Assembly (NCBI GenBank): GCA_002449145.1
Contig: DKCG01000015.1
Location: 517-23,468, forward strand
From: Christensenella sp. UBA6880
GTDB lineage: Bacteria; Bacillota; Clostridia; Christensenellales; CAG-917
Length of the DNA: 22,952 bases
Reading direction: 5' to 3'
How positions within the stretch are numbered: the stretch's first letter is position 1; the number at the start of each line of letters is the position of its first letter. Positions 13,901 through 20,448 of the stretch are shown in pieces. The position numbers were made by a program, and so were the translations under genes. The notes beneath the pieces are model-generated. The model saw nothing but the letters and a program-made list of their open reading frames with translations. It was not told the origin of the DNA and did no database searches.

Positions 13901-15871
13901 GTCCGCTCTCGCGCCGACGTTGCCGTTGCCGTCGTTATACTTTTGTCCGATATACTTGTACAACACGTTGCCGATCACGATGAATTGTTTGCCTTTGTGC
14001 GTGTCGAAATAGTTGTTTTCAAATTCCGAGCCGTAGAACACCTTTTCGCCCACGTTTTCGATTGCCTCCGTTTCGGAAACGATGATTTCTCTAAGGTGCG
14101 GTGCGTATGCGAACGCCTGTGCGCCCACGGTCTTAAGGTTGACCGCGTCGGAAAAGTCGAGTTTGGTCAACGCCTTGAGGTTCATACAGGCTTCCGAGGA
14201 TATTTCGCTGACTTTGCGAGTTGCGCCGTCGTATGTGAGTTCCGCAGGGATAATGAGTTCGCTCACCGACTCGTCCGCAATCTTGTCGATACGCAAAGAG
14301 CCGTCCGCTTTGACGGAAAGTCCGTTCTTGAACACGACTTCGCTGTAATACGCGCTGAGTCTTGCGAGGTTTTCTTGCTCGTTGTCGCTCGAATTGAACA
14401 CCCACTTGACGTAGCCTTTGGTAGCCGTGCCGTCAACGCGCGTCATATTGACTTTGTTTTGGCATTGATAATCGCCGTAAATGCCCTCTGCCTTGACGTA
14501 CTCGCCGTTGCCTTTGACGAGTTTGTCTTTGAGGTCGGTGATTATGACGTAGACTTCTTTGGCGGGCGTAACCGCGATTTTTGCAACGCACTTTGAATAA
14601 TCCGCGCCGTACTCGAATCCGCTGAACTCTACTCTCGTGAGTTTTTGACTTTCGATGCCGAACGTTGATTCCGCGCTTATCACGGTGAGTCCGTTCGCCT
14701 TTGCGATTTCGTCACTCGTAATTTCCGTATTGCCTACGCGTGCGTTTTGGATATTGCCTGCAAATTCGCCGCCCATCGTGTACAAGGTGAAAGAATACAC
14801 GCGTTTCGTCCAGCGAGCGACGAGCGTAACGTCGGAAGAACCGACGAGTTTTGCAAAGTTCCAGATGGTGTCGTTCTCGTCCCAAACGCCCTTGGTCGTG
14901 CCGTTGTCGAGATACCAGCCTGCAAAATAGTAGCCGTAGTATACGTTGAGAATATCTGTTGCCGGCGCAACCGCTCTTTCGAGATTGCGGCGGACGGTTT
15001 GAGTTGCCTTGAAATCACCGTTATCGCTCGGCGCGACCTTGCCGTCTTCCAAAACCGCGTCGGACGGTACTGCAAGCTCAAAAGTTACAGTGACTGTACT
15101 ATTTACCCATTTCGTTGCAAAAGTTTTGCCGTTGAAAGAATTGTTTATGACGAGCGGAAAATTATTGGAAGTCGCGCTGTACACGTTGCCGTTTACTGAC
15201 ACGCTTTCAAGATCTTTTGCGGGAAGATTGCCGTCTTCGTCAATAGTCATTCTGAAAGTGCTTATAAATTCGTCCCACGTTTCGAACACAACGCCTTCGA
15301 GCACACTGACCGTTGCGATACCGTCCTCTGACACCGAGCAGTTGAAGTGCACCGTCGCGCGTCTTGCGCCGTCCGTAAGGTTGAAGTTGAGTTCGACTTT
15401 GTTTAAGGGTGCGAGTCTGTCTTGAAGGTGGAGCGCAAAAGAGCCTTTGACGTATACGGGATTGTTTTCCTCGTCTTTGCCGATTTCGACTTGAACTTTT
15501 ATCTGATGATGACCCGCTTTTTTGATTAGCTTTATATCTTCCGGATCAATCATACTTTCCGAAAGATTGCCGCGCTTACCCTCTGTAACTGCTTGTGTTT
15601 TCGTGTTGATGTACACCACGCAGTATTCAACGTCCGAGATGTTAAACTCATCCGTAAACATACTGTTAAACACCGACGTCGCGCCCTTGGGGAACGCAAA
15701 TCTAAGTTGCGCCGTCAACGGACTGTCGTCGTTGTCGTCGATGATGTCGGATGGATTTATCTCGCCGGGCAATTTTCCTGCGTCTTGCGAGCCTTTGTTG
15801 CACGCAACCATACTGACCGTCAAAATTGCAAGCAGCAAAACGATGAATAACAAACTGACTTTCTTTCTCAT
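10907..15871 (-). CDS. Large surface lipoprotein with BspA-type leucine-rich repeats
   Basis: A 1654-residue protein. Residues 1-24 are a lipoprotein signal: MRKK, a long hydrophobic stretch, then SMVAC with Cys24 as the lipid-attachment residue. An Asp-rich linker follows. Around 300-355 is an InlB-type (Listeria-Bacteroides) repeat with YYFAGWYLDNG and DVTLVARW. From about 535 to 980 run LRR_5/BspA repeats, recognisable by I..GAFANATALESIKL-type units; a middle region of about 400 residues without them follows, then further LRR_5 blocks, the last ending at the C-terminus (GTNAFNGTENLKNIDL and relatives). There is no sortase motif or C-terminal membrane helix, so it should be held by the N-terminal lipid only. 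Proteins of this kind bind host or bacterial surfaces or are of unknown role. The frame is open upstream to 15925, but the Met at 15871 has AAGGTG at 7 bases and begins the signal peptide. Monocistronic. Confidence 0.88.
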   Translation of the reverse strand: MRKKVSLLFIVLLLAILTVSMVACNKGSQDAGKLPGEINPSDIIDDNDDSPLTAQLRFAFPKGATSVFNSMFTDEFNISDVEYCVVYINTKTQAVTEGKRGNLSESMIDPEDIKLIKKAGHHQIKVQVEIGKDEENNPVYVKGSFALHLQDRLAPLNKVELNFNLTDGARRATVHFNCSVSEDGIATVSVLEGVVFETWDEFISTFRMTIDEDGNLPAKDLESVSVNGNVYSATSNNFPLVINNSFNGKTFATKWVNSTVTVTFELAVPSDAVLEDGKVAPSDNGDFKATQTVRRNLERAVAPATDILNVYYGYYFAGWYLDNGTTKGVWDENDTIWNFAKLVGSSDVTLVARWTKRVYSFTLYTMGGEFAGNIQNARVGNTEITSDEIAKANGLTVISAESTFGIESQKLTRVEFSGFEYGADYSKCVAKIAVTPAKEVYVIITDLKDKLVKGNGEYVKAEGIYGDYQCQNKVNMTRVDGTATKGYVKWVFNSSDNEQENLARLSAYYSEVVFKNGLSVKADGSLRIDKIADESVSELIIPAELTYDGATRKVSEISSEACMNLKALTKLDFSDAVNLKTVGAQAFAYAPHLREIIVSETEAIENVGEKVFYGSEFENNYFDTHKGKQFIVIGNVLYKYIGQKYNDGNGNVGARADAVKSLDLSNATYYTTGNCPELSQDEIDALNAQLQSVVTIASGAFANATALESIKLCDSVQKIENGAFANLAKLAKVEVDATSNLAYIGESALSGTSMLETTSGNYISNFSAIVIGKVYYRFIDKTARSASLPLNIEHIAPYAFDGCSELAAIAFANANNIKTIGKRAFTNTKWIKNTEDNPNGFVIVKGNSANKETRMLVEYYSESFGTNTPNIEIPDHVTSIGEETFNFYATGIKTVKFGTNIERIENYAFDGATAIKSFIFTGVEFKDNKLVGAPFVEENAFADTNERLINNAKFYFRQSVLEGLDNINSGKAATTDATTLAWAQLYRLNKDNFVEEKVDKVYINTDVIPTKLLKTDASKNAFETTYGSGTSYNGVVADGLVVLNNTGIVGKENLDLVKNDVKVVEVTKDHSKFGQLYEEGVTKYVVTFTYNDGEGCQVNYGDEFLYVATVYNAIKGNPSFYNEGDIPSIDIWGEGDYCLTGFGQKNKDDASATSLFYTSFEGGEYKFVYTDINGEKHTLDISKIENFDTSKVTDETQYAIVTVNFYGLGTYKFRFAYDVDESKIERIVQDGAISVALNTNVADALKDFKVRLIGQDGSVIVRTLSANAGFQFVNPDTSTLGIKSMEVRYSGENVLSGSQSVALVYSVVLEADASLFEYGYVDQQEVKVGETTYAGKASITGCKAQNAETIVLPTTWTDSDGSVYIVTEIASGAFANFTKLKAIYLATNIETIRDRAFVNCTALENVYTAQKVDVAFANLKESNFEITEKVSQTENEIVYNAVVANLDGIEAVQNMIAIGAQYVVEATEATEENSASPRKVFNVIGVKDGITFEGTQIELFLPDTIQNDPTVTNAEINVYSSKSGVMFKVAKYVNDKVTHIGTNAFNGTENLKNIDLSKATKLDYIGAYAFANSGLTAIDLSKNTALTIINPSAFESCGYLTAAALSSSVKIIGSQAFKNCANLTAIMGVEIVDTIGTGAFDGCPKLETKPSQKA

Positions 15872-15928
15872 AACTTTCACCTTACACGTGTGCGCACTCT
15901 CGCGCGCATAAATATAGGAATACAAATA

Positions 15929-15957
15929 TAATACTACAATATTGCGACAAAATTGTC
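15929..15957 (-). promoter_or_regulatory. Promoter of the LRR lipoprotein gene
   Basis: Perfect TTGACA (15957-15952), 17 bases, TAGTAT (15934-15929). The leader of about 50 bases is rich in alternating GCGC and carries AAGGTG before the start at 15871. Confidence 0.6.
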
Positions 15958-15990
15958 AACATCAATTAGTTTTTGTGCGCCCTATCATAC

Positions 15991-16017
15991 AAAAAACCGC
16001 CTTTTTAGACGGTTTTT
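15991..16017 (-). terminator. Terminator of the acyltransferase gene
   Basis: On the minus strand AAAAACCGTC-taaaaa-GGCGGTTTTTT forms an A-rich/T-rich hairpin with one G-T pair, 27 bases after the stop at 16044. Confidence 0.75.
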
Positions 16018-16043
16018 CAATGAAAATTTTTTTTGTTTTTCTC

Positions 16044-17375
16044 TCACTTTTTGCTCTTTTTGTAGGCTTCCTCTATGCAAAGCGCATACTTCGTCGCGGC
16101 AAGCACTTTGTCGAACATAAACCTGTAAACGTGCTTGTCGTCGTACATATCCACCGCCGTTCCCGGCAAGTTCGCCACCGTATCGCACCTCGACACGGCA
16201 AATTCGACGTGCTTAAACTCATCTTCCACGGGCTCTGTTCCGAGCGCGTCGTCAAAGTCGAGTGCCATATTGTTGACCTTGTATTTCGATTTTACGCCGA
16301 CGGGGCGTTCTACCCAATCGGTATCGAAACAAAGTTTGTCTTTATCGAGGGACAAAACGCCGTTTGCGACAAACCTGTATCCGTTGTTCGCCTCGTTTTC
16401 CACAAACAAATTGACCGTGTTAGATAAGCGAAAATCGTCGTCTTTCACTTCTTTCGCGACGAGTTCGCGCTGCATATCGTACCATAGGTCTATACGGTCG
16501 GGACACACGCTGTCGCCCTGCGGAACGAGGTGTCCGTCAAAGCCGTAAACCACGTCGTTTCCGCACTTTTTGCAAGTGAGATGACTGTCTTGCGATATCA
16601 TTTCAAACTCGCTTCCGCACCTCGGACAACGATACAAAAGTCTGTCGAGTCCCTCTGCATAATGTCTGCCTTTGAACACTATTCCGTTTTCAACCTGCCA
16701 CTTATGCTCGTTTTGATAGAGTGCGGAACACACTTTTTCGTAAATCTCGTCTTTCGAGAGTTTTTTTGTCTCGTCGGCGGTGAAAAGCATATCGCAGTTG
16801 GTGATGACTTTTCCGCGCCTTACGAAGCGAAGATTGTACGCCCATTTGGGGCGAGCGAGGCTTGCGCCCTGCATTTTTATCACGCCCACGGGATAGCCGA
16901 GCCACTGAACGAGCCTTGCTACAGACGGCGCAATCGGCCCCGTCACACCGTTTGCCGAAACTTTGCCTTCGGGGCAAATCAACACGCTTATGCCCGCGTC
17001 GAGATACTTTTTGATGTTCTTTATGCACGCAAAATCCGCAAAATACTGCTTTTTGGTGATTGCGTGGTACGAGCCGAGCAATTTTGCGAAAATCGGCATC
17101 GAATACATCATATTTTCCGCAACCACGAAGTTGAGAGGCGCGCCGTACATCGCCGACGAAAAGTGAATAAAATCGTATGCGGACAAATGGTTGCACACAA
17201 TCAACATCGCGCCGTTTTTCTTTTGACGTTTGAACGCTTCGCTTTTTCTGCAAACGCCGTGCAAAATCGGGCGGATAAGTCTGCACAACCCCAAAAAGAA
17301 ACGGCAATACGCCTTCGAAAAAGGCACGCCGTTCTTGTCGGATTTTTGACTTCTTTTCACTTCGTTTTCGTTCAT
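16044..17375 (-). CDS. PlsC-type phospholipid acyltransferase with zinc ribbon
   Basis: The N-terminal half is a glycerolipid acyltransferase domain: NHLSAYD (62-68) is the catalytic NHx4D motif, with His63 and Asp68, and PEGKVSANG (135-143) is the EGTRS-type substrate motif in a variant form (Lys and Val in place of Thr and Arg). Such enzymes acylate lysophosphatidic acid or related lipids at the membrane. Residues 248-273 form a zinc ribbon: CPRC (Cys250, Cys253) and CKKC (Cys268, Cys271). The remaining 170 residues are not recognised. At 443 residues the protein is nearly twice the usual PlsC length. The start at 17375 has no Shine-Dalgarno; a promoter -10 ends 6 bases before it. The P-loop gene on the same strand ends 55 bases upstream, but the promoter between them suggests independent transcription. 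Real substrate unknown. Confidence 0.82.
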   Translation of the reverse strand: MNENEVKRSQKSDKNGVPFSKAYCRFFLGLCRLIRPILHGVCRKSEAFKRQKKNGAMLIVCNHLSAYDFIHFSSAMYGAPLNFVVAENMMYSMPIFAKLLGSYHAITKKQYFADFACIKNIKKYLDAGISVLICPEGKVSANGVTGPIAPSVARLVQWLGYPVGVIKMQGASLARPKWAYNLRFVRRGKVITNCDMLFTADETKKLSKDEIYEKVCSALYQNEHKWQVENGIVFKGRHYAEGLDRLLYRCPRCGSEFEMISQDSHLTCKKCGNDVVYGFDGHLVPQGDSVCPDRIDLWYDMQRELVAKEVKDDDFRLSNTVNLFVENEANNGYRFVANGVLSLDKDKLCFDTDWVERPVGVKSKYKVNNMALDFDDALGTEPVEDEFKHVEFAVSRCDTVANLPGTAVDMYDDKHVYRFMFDKVLAATKYALCIEEAYKKSKK

Positions 17376-17381
17376 ACTTAA

Positions 17382-17410
17382 CTTATATCAAAACATATTT
17401 GAAAAGTCAA
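17382..17410 (-). promoter_or_regulatory. Sigma-A promoter of the acyltransferase gene (leaderless geometry)
   Basis: TTGACT (17410-17405), 17 bases, TATAAG (17387-17382); 10 of 12 consensus bases. Only TTAAGT separates the -10 box from the ATG at 17375, so the transcript should begin at the start codon. Confidence 0.65.
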
Positions 17411-17430
17411 GTAAAGATGTCTTTGCAACG

Positions 17431-18426
17431 TCACTCGAAAATAAACTCGTTGATTTTGTCCAGCATTTTCTCGTTGTTTGAAAAGTCCATCGCGGGCACG
17501 AATATGCTCTCGACTTTCATATGCGCTTCCCTTGCCTTGTTGAGTCTTTCCACAGCAAACGCCGTTTGCATAATCGCGTTGTTCGCTTCCTCTATGCTGT
17601 CGTCCTTGTTGAATCTTTCGCCGAACACACCCAAGTCCACGACTGAATCGTTCGCAAAATGTCCCGCGTTCTCGACGTACGCCACGTCGCCGCACACGAT
17701 ACCTTCGCACGTTTTCGGGTCGAGCGGCGAAAGGAAAAGCGTCAAGCCTTTGCGAAGTCTGCTTATCTCGTCTAAAAACACTTTCTTTGCGTATGCGCAA
17801 CCTTTGACGAGTACGACTTTCTTGCCGCGCAAATGGTCGAAGTATTCGCTCTCGCCGACGGGACATATGGCACGCGCAAACAGCGACCTGTTCTTGTCCG
17901 TCACGGGTTTCATATCTCTTGCGATAGAGGAAGCGTACGCACGGATTTTATCCTCGTCAACGCCTTGCTTTTCTATCTCGAATTGATTGTATAAGTGACA
18001 CAAAGCGGACTTTAAGTGTTGATATACGCGCATAAAGTGTTGTTTTTTGCATTTAATATACTTTTCGACGTCTTGTCGCACGTCTTTGAGTTTGCTCTCG
18101 TCAAGGCTTTGCGCAAGGTCGAAAATAACGTCCTTTATCACGGGAATATCCACGCCGCTCGCGTGCGGCGCAGTCGCGTCCACGACCGCCGCTTTCTTGC
18201 CTTTGAGATATATTCCGTCAAGGCTTTGCGGGTCGCCCGAACAAAACCACAATTCGTAATCCAACCCCATTGCCTTTGCTTTCTTTGCAATTTTCTTCAA
18301 TAACGACGACTTTCCCGTGCCGCTTCCGCCTTTGAGAAGCACCGTTTTGTTTGTCGATTTCAGTTCGTCTTCATACAAATTGAAAAAGCCGTATCCGCTG
18401 TTGTTTCCCAAAAAATATCTTTCCAT
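17431..18426 (-). CDS. P-loop ATPase/GTPase, PRK06851-like
   Basis: 331 residues. The N-terminal half has ERYFLGNNSGYGFFNLY (2-18) then LLKGGSGTGKSSLLKKI (30-46), whose GGSGTGKS (33-40) is a Walker A loop, then FCSGDPQSLDGI and VVDATAPH. This layout matches what I recall of the PRK06851 family of Firmicutes, in which two P-loop halves lie in tandem, each with a 'DPxSLDxV...DxTAPH' stretch. The second half is still traceable here (VVLVKGCAYAKKVFLDEI, LSPLDPKTCEGI) but its Walker A is lost. So one active and one decayed nucleotide site are expected. The biochemical role of the family is not known to me. A GTG at 18432 is in frame, but the ATG at 18426 is 5 bases after GAGG and is preferred. Divergent from dpaAB. 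Confidence 0.75.
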   Translation of the reverse strand: MERYFLGNNSGYGFFNLYEDELKSTNKTVLLKGGSGTGKSSLLKKIAKKAKAMGLDYELWFCSGDPQSLDGIYLKGKKAAVVDATAPHASGVDIPVIKDVIFDLAQSLDESKLKDVRQDVEKYIKCKKQHFMRVYQHLKSALCHLYNQFEIEKQGVDEDKIRAYASSIARDMKPVTDKNRSLFARAICPVGESEYFDHLRGKKVVLVKGCAYAKKVFLDEISRLRKGLTLFLSPLDPKTCEGIVCGDVAYVENAGHFANDSVVDLGVFGERFNKDDSIEEANNAIMQTAFAVERLNKAREAHMKVESIFVPAMDFSNNEKMLDKINEFIFE

Positions 18427-18474
18427 ACACACCTCGCTACATACTATGTGCGCCTCGTTTTCGAGTGTGCATTA

Positions 18475-18502
18475 ACTCATTTTCAAAAGGTTGCATAACA
18501 TA
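18475..18502 (+). promoter_or_regulatory. Possible SigK-type promoter at dpaA
   Basis: AC (18475-18476), 17 bases, CATAACATA (18494-18502) fits the SigK pattern AC-N16/17-CATANNNTA expected for mother-cell dipicolinate genes. It is very close to the chosen ATG (18507), which would make the mRNA leaderless or place the true start further in. The match is short and may be chance. Confidence 0.3.
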
Positions 18503-18506
18503 CCGT

Positions 18507-19226
18507 ATGGACAAGAATTTTGCAATCGTACACGAAACGGACGAGAGAATGTTTTATCTCAAATCGATGCTCAAAGGCGTCGTTTTCAAAGTGCCTACGC
18601 ACGTCTATGCGCCCAACGTTCTCATCGAGGCAAGCACCCTTTCGGCAGTCGAGGACGGCGCGCAAGTGTTTTGCGGCAGAGTGGCAAAGGACGCGGAAAT
18701 GCTTGCAAACAGCCGAGATATAACCCTTTTCAGTTACAATCAGTGCGAGCGTTTTCAAGCGTTAAACTCGCGTTTGACCGCAGAAGGCACTCTGCAAATC
18801 ATCATCGAACGCTCGAAGCGTTCCATAGCGGACTGCTACGTCTTCATACTCGGTTTCGGGCGCACGGGTGCGGCTGTAGCCAATATCTTGGGCAAACTCG
18901 ACATCTCGTTCGACATTGCTTCAACGTCGTCCGTGCGCCCTGCTCACGCATTCGCAAAGCGCGTGCTTGCAATGAAAAACTTTGATTTTTCGCCCTACGA
19001 CGTCGTTATAAACACCGTTCCGTCCCCCATTATCTCGGACAAGGAACTTTTGAGTATGAAAGAGGATTGCGTATATATCGACCTCGCCTCGAAATCGGCA
19101 ATAAATCTCGATTATGCACGATACCTCTCAATCGACGCCGACATATACCCCGCTTTGCCCGCAAAAACCTGTCCGTACAGTGCGGCAAAAGCAATGCTCG
19201 AATACATCGAGGAGGTTAAGAAATGA
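18507..19226 (+). CDS. dpaA: Dipicolinate synthase subunit A
   Basis: With DpaB, oxidises the DapA product to dipicolinic acid in the mother cell during sporulation; the acid is stored with calcium in the spore core. Recognised by LTAEG (90-94), the dinucleotide-binding LGFGRTG (115-121), NTVPSPI (169-175), DLAS (192-195) and the C-terminal LPAKTCPYSAAKAM, which stands where B. subtilis SpoVFA has LPGIVAPKTAG. At 239 residues it is about 60 shorter than B. subtilis DpaA, most of the loss in the N-terminal domain, and the usual PGG after DLAS is replaced by KSAIN. The fold seems complete, but the divergence is marked. A GTG at 18465 is in frame; neither start has a good Shine-Dalgarno (AAAGG is 16 bases from the ATG). 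It overlaps dpaB by 4 bases. Confidence 0.85.
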   Translation: MDKNFAIVHETDERMFYLKSMLKGVVFKVPTHVYAPNVLIEASTLSAVEDGAQVFCGRVAKDAEMLANSRDITLFSYNQCERFQALNSRLTAEGTLQIIIERSKRSIADCYVFILGFGRTGAAVANILGKLDISFDIASTSSVRPAHAFAKRVLAMKNFDFSPYDVVINTVPSPIISDKELLSMKEDCVYIDLASKSAINLDYARYLSIDADIYPALPAKTCPYSAAKAMLEYIEEVKK

Positions 19227-19786
19227 AAAAAATCGGTCTTTGCATAACCGGCTCGTTCTGCACGTTTTCAAACCTGCTTAAAGCCGTAGACGAACTGATA
19301 AACGCCGGATACGATATAATCCCAGTGTTCAGTTACAACGTGTCGAGCCTTGACACGCGCTTTTATAAGCAAGCGGATTTTGAAAAACTGATAGTCGAAA
19401 AAACGGGCAAAACGCCCGTGAAAACCATTGTGGAAGCGGAAACAATCACCAAATCGGGTATAGAACTGATGCTCGTTGCGCCTTGCACGGGCAATACCCT
19501 TGCCAAAATCGTGAACGGCATAACGGACACCCCAACCACTATGGCGGTGAAAGCAACCCTTCGCACAAACAAACCCGTCGTTTTGTCAATATCCTCAAAC
19601 GACGCGCTCGGCGCAAACGCGCAAAACGTCGGCATTGCGCTCAACACGAAAAATCTGTATCTCGTGCCCTTCGGTCAAGACGCGCCGACAAACAAGCCTC
19701 ATTCGCTCATCGCAGACACCACTCTCATTCTGCCGACGATTGAAAAAGCGCTCGTTCACGAGCAGATTCAGCCGATAATTCTGTAA
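19223..19786 (+). CDS. dpaB: Dipicolinate synthase subunit B (flavoprotein)
   Basis: Second subunit of dipicolinate synthase, a flavoprotein of the HFCD type. The N-terminus MKKIGLCITGSFCTF is diagnostic (GSFCTF at 10-15), and MLVAPCTGNTLAKIVNGITDTP (83-104) is the conserved flavin-site block. 187 residues is a normal length. ATGA overlap with dpaA and a strong GAGGAGG just before the start indicate coupled translation. dapA, which supplies the substrate, is about 9 kb away in the same window. Presence of the pair argues that the organism forms, or recently formed, endospores; clostridia that lack dpaAB use an EtfA-type route instead. Confidence 0.92.
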   Translation: MKKIGLCITGSFCTFSNLLKAVDELINAGYDIIPVFSYNVSSLDTRFYKQADFEKLIVEKTGKTPVKTIVEAETITKSGIELMLVAPCTGNTLAKIVNGITDTPTTMAVKATLRTNKPVVLSISSNDALGANAQNVGIALNTKNLYLVPFGQDAPTNKPHSLIADTTLILPTIEKALVHEQIQPIIL

Positions 19787-19909
19787 AAGTCGCAAGTGCG
19801 GCCGTAAAACGCGCCGCTTGAACTATACCGCAAACGTAAATCTTTACCTAATATATCTTTGCGGAAACGTTCAAAACACGCAAAAAACGGCGTTTTTACG
19901 CCTAAAAAG

Positions 19910-19948
19910 CAAATAAAAAAAGCACTCGTCGAGTGCTTTTTTTATTTG
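19910..19948. terminator. Bidirectional terminator between dpaB and the lipoprotein gene
   Basis: A 19-base perfect inverted repeat, 19910-19928 with 19930-19948, core GCACTCG-t-CGAGTGC flanked by A7 on one side and T7 on the other. The symmetry serves both convergent genes. The preceding 19787-19909 shows only a small GGCGT/ACGCC hairpin and no gene. Confidence 0.9.
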
Positions 19949-19961
19949 ATTGATAACTCAA

Positions 19962-20339
19962 TTATTTTGCGTCCTTAACGCCTTGTTCAGTGCCGACGTA
20001 AACGACTTTGCCAACTCTGGAAACCTTCTCTGCGAAAGTCGTGATGAGTTTGTTGGTTTCAAAGTCTTTTGCAGCGTCAGTGCTGTCAAACCAAACGACT
20101 GCAACGGAATCGCCGTTGGAATTTGCTGCGGTAACGCCTTGGTCGAAACCTTCAACGCCTTTGACAATGTTGTAAACGGATTTGCCAAGACCGGTGGATT
20201 TTTCGCTCAATGCGTACACGGTGTAATCTTTCTTTTCGAGTTTCTTAGAAACGCTTTCTGCGTTGCAAGCAACGAGGCAGATTCCGAGAATTGCAACAAG
20301 TGCGACGACTGCTATGACAGCCATAACTTTTTTGCTCAT
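19962..20339 (-). CDS. Small lipoprotein of unknown function
   Basis: 125 residues. MSKK, a hydrophobic stretch, then CLVACN: a clear lipobox (L-V-A-C) with Cys25 as the lipidated residue. The mature part of about 100 residues alternates charged helices and strands (KKLEKKDYTVYALSE, SVAVVWFDSTDAAKDFE, VGKVVYVGTE) and looks like one compact alpha/beta domain, perhaps of the ferredoxin-like kind, anchored outside the membrane. I do not recognise it. Start has GGAGG 10 bases upstream. The promoter is fully consensus, so high constitutive expression is expected. It stands alone between a terminator and the MATE gene. Confidence 0.75.
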   Translation of the reverse strand: MSKKVMAVIAVVALVAILGICLVACNAESVSKKLEKKDYTVYALSEKSTGLGKSVYNIVKGVEGFDQGVTAANSNGDSVAVVWFDSTDAAKDFETNKLITTFAEKVSRVGKVVYVGTEQGVKDAK

Positions 20340-20375
20340 AGTTCTTTGTCCTCCATAGGATTGAATTGTGCTTAC

Positions 20376-20404
20376 ATTATATTAAAATTATATTAAAATG
20401 TCAA
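20376..20404 (-). promoter_or_regulatory. Perfect consensus sigma-A promoter
   Basis: TTGACA (20404-20399), exactly 17 bases of A/T only, TATAAT (20381-20376). All 12 consensus bases match. It drives the small lipoprotein; the leader is about 30 bases with GGAGG. Confidence 0.85.
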
Positions 20405-20448
20405 ACAATAATTATATAACAATACAGTTGTCGTTTTTATCGTACAAT

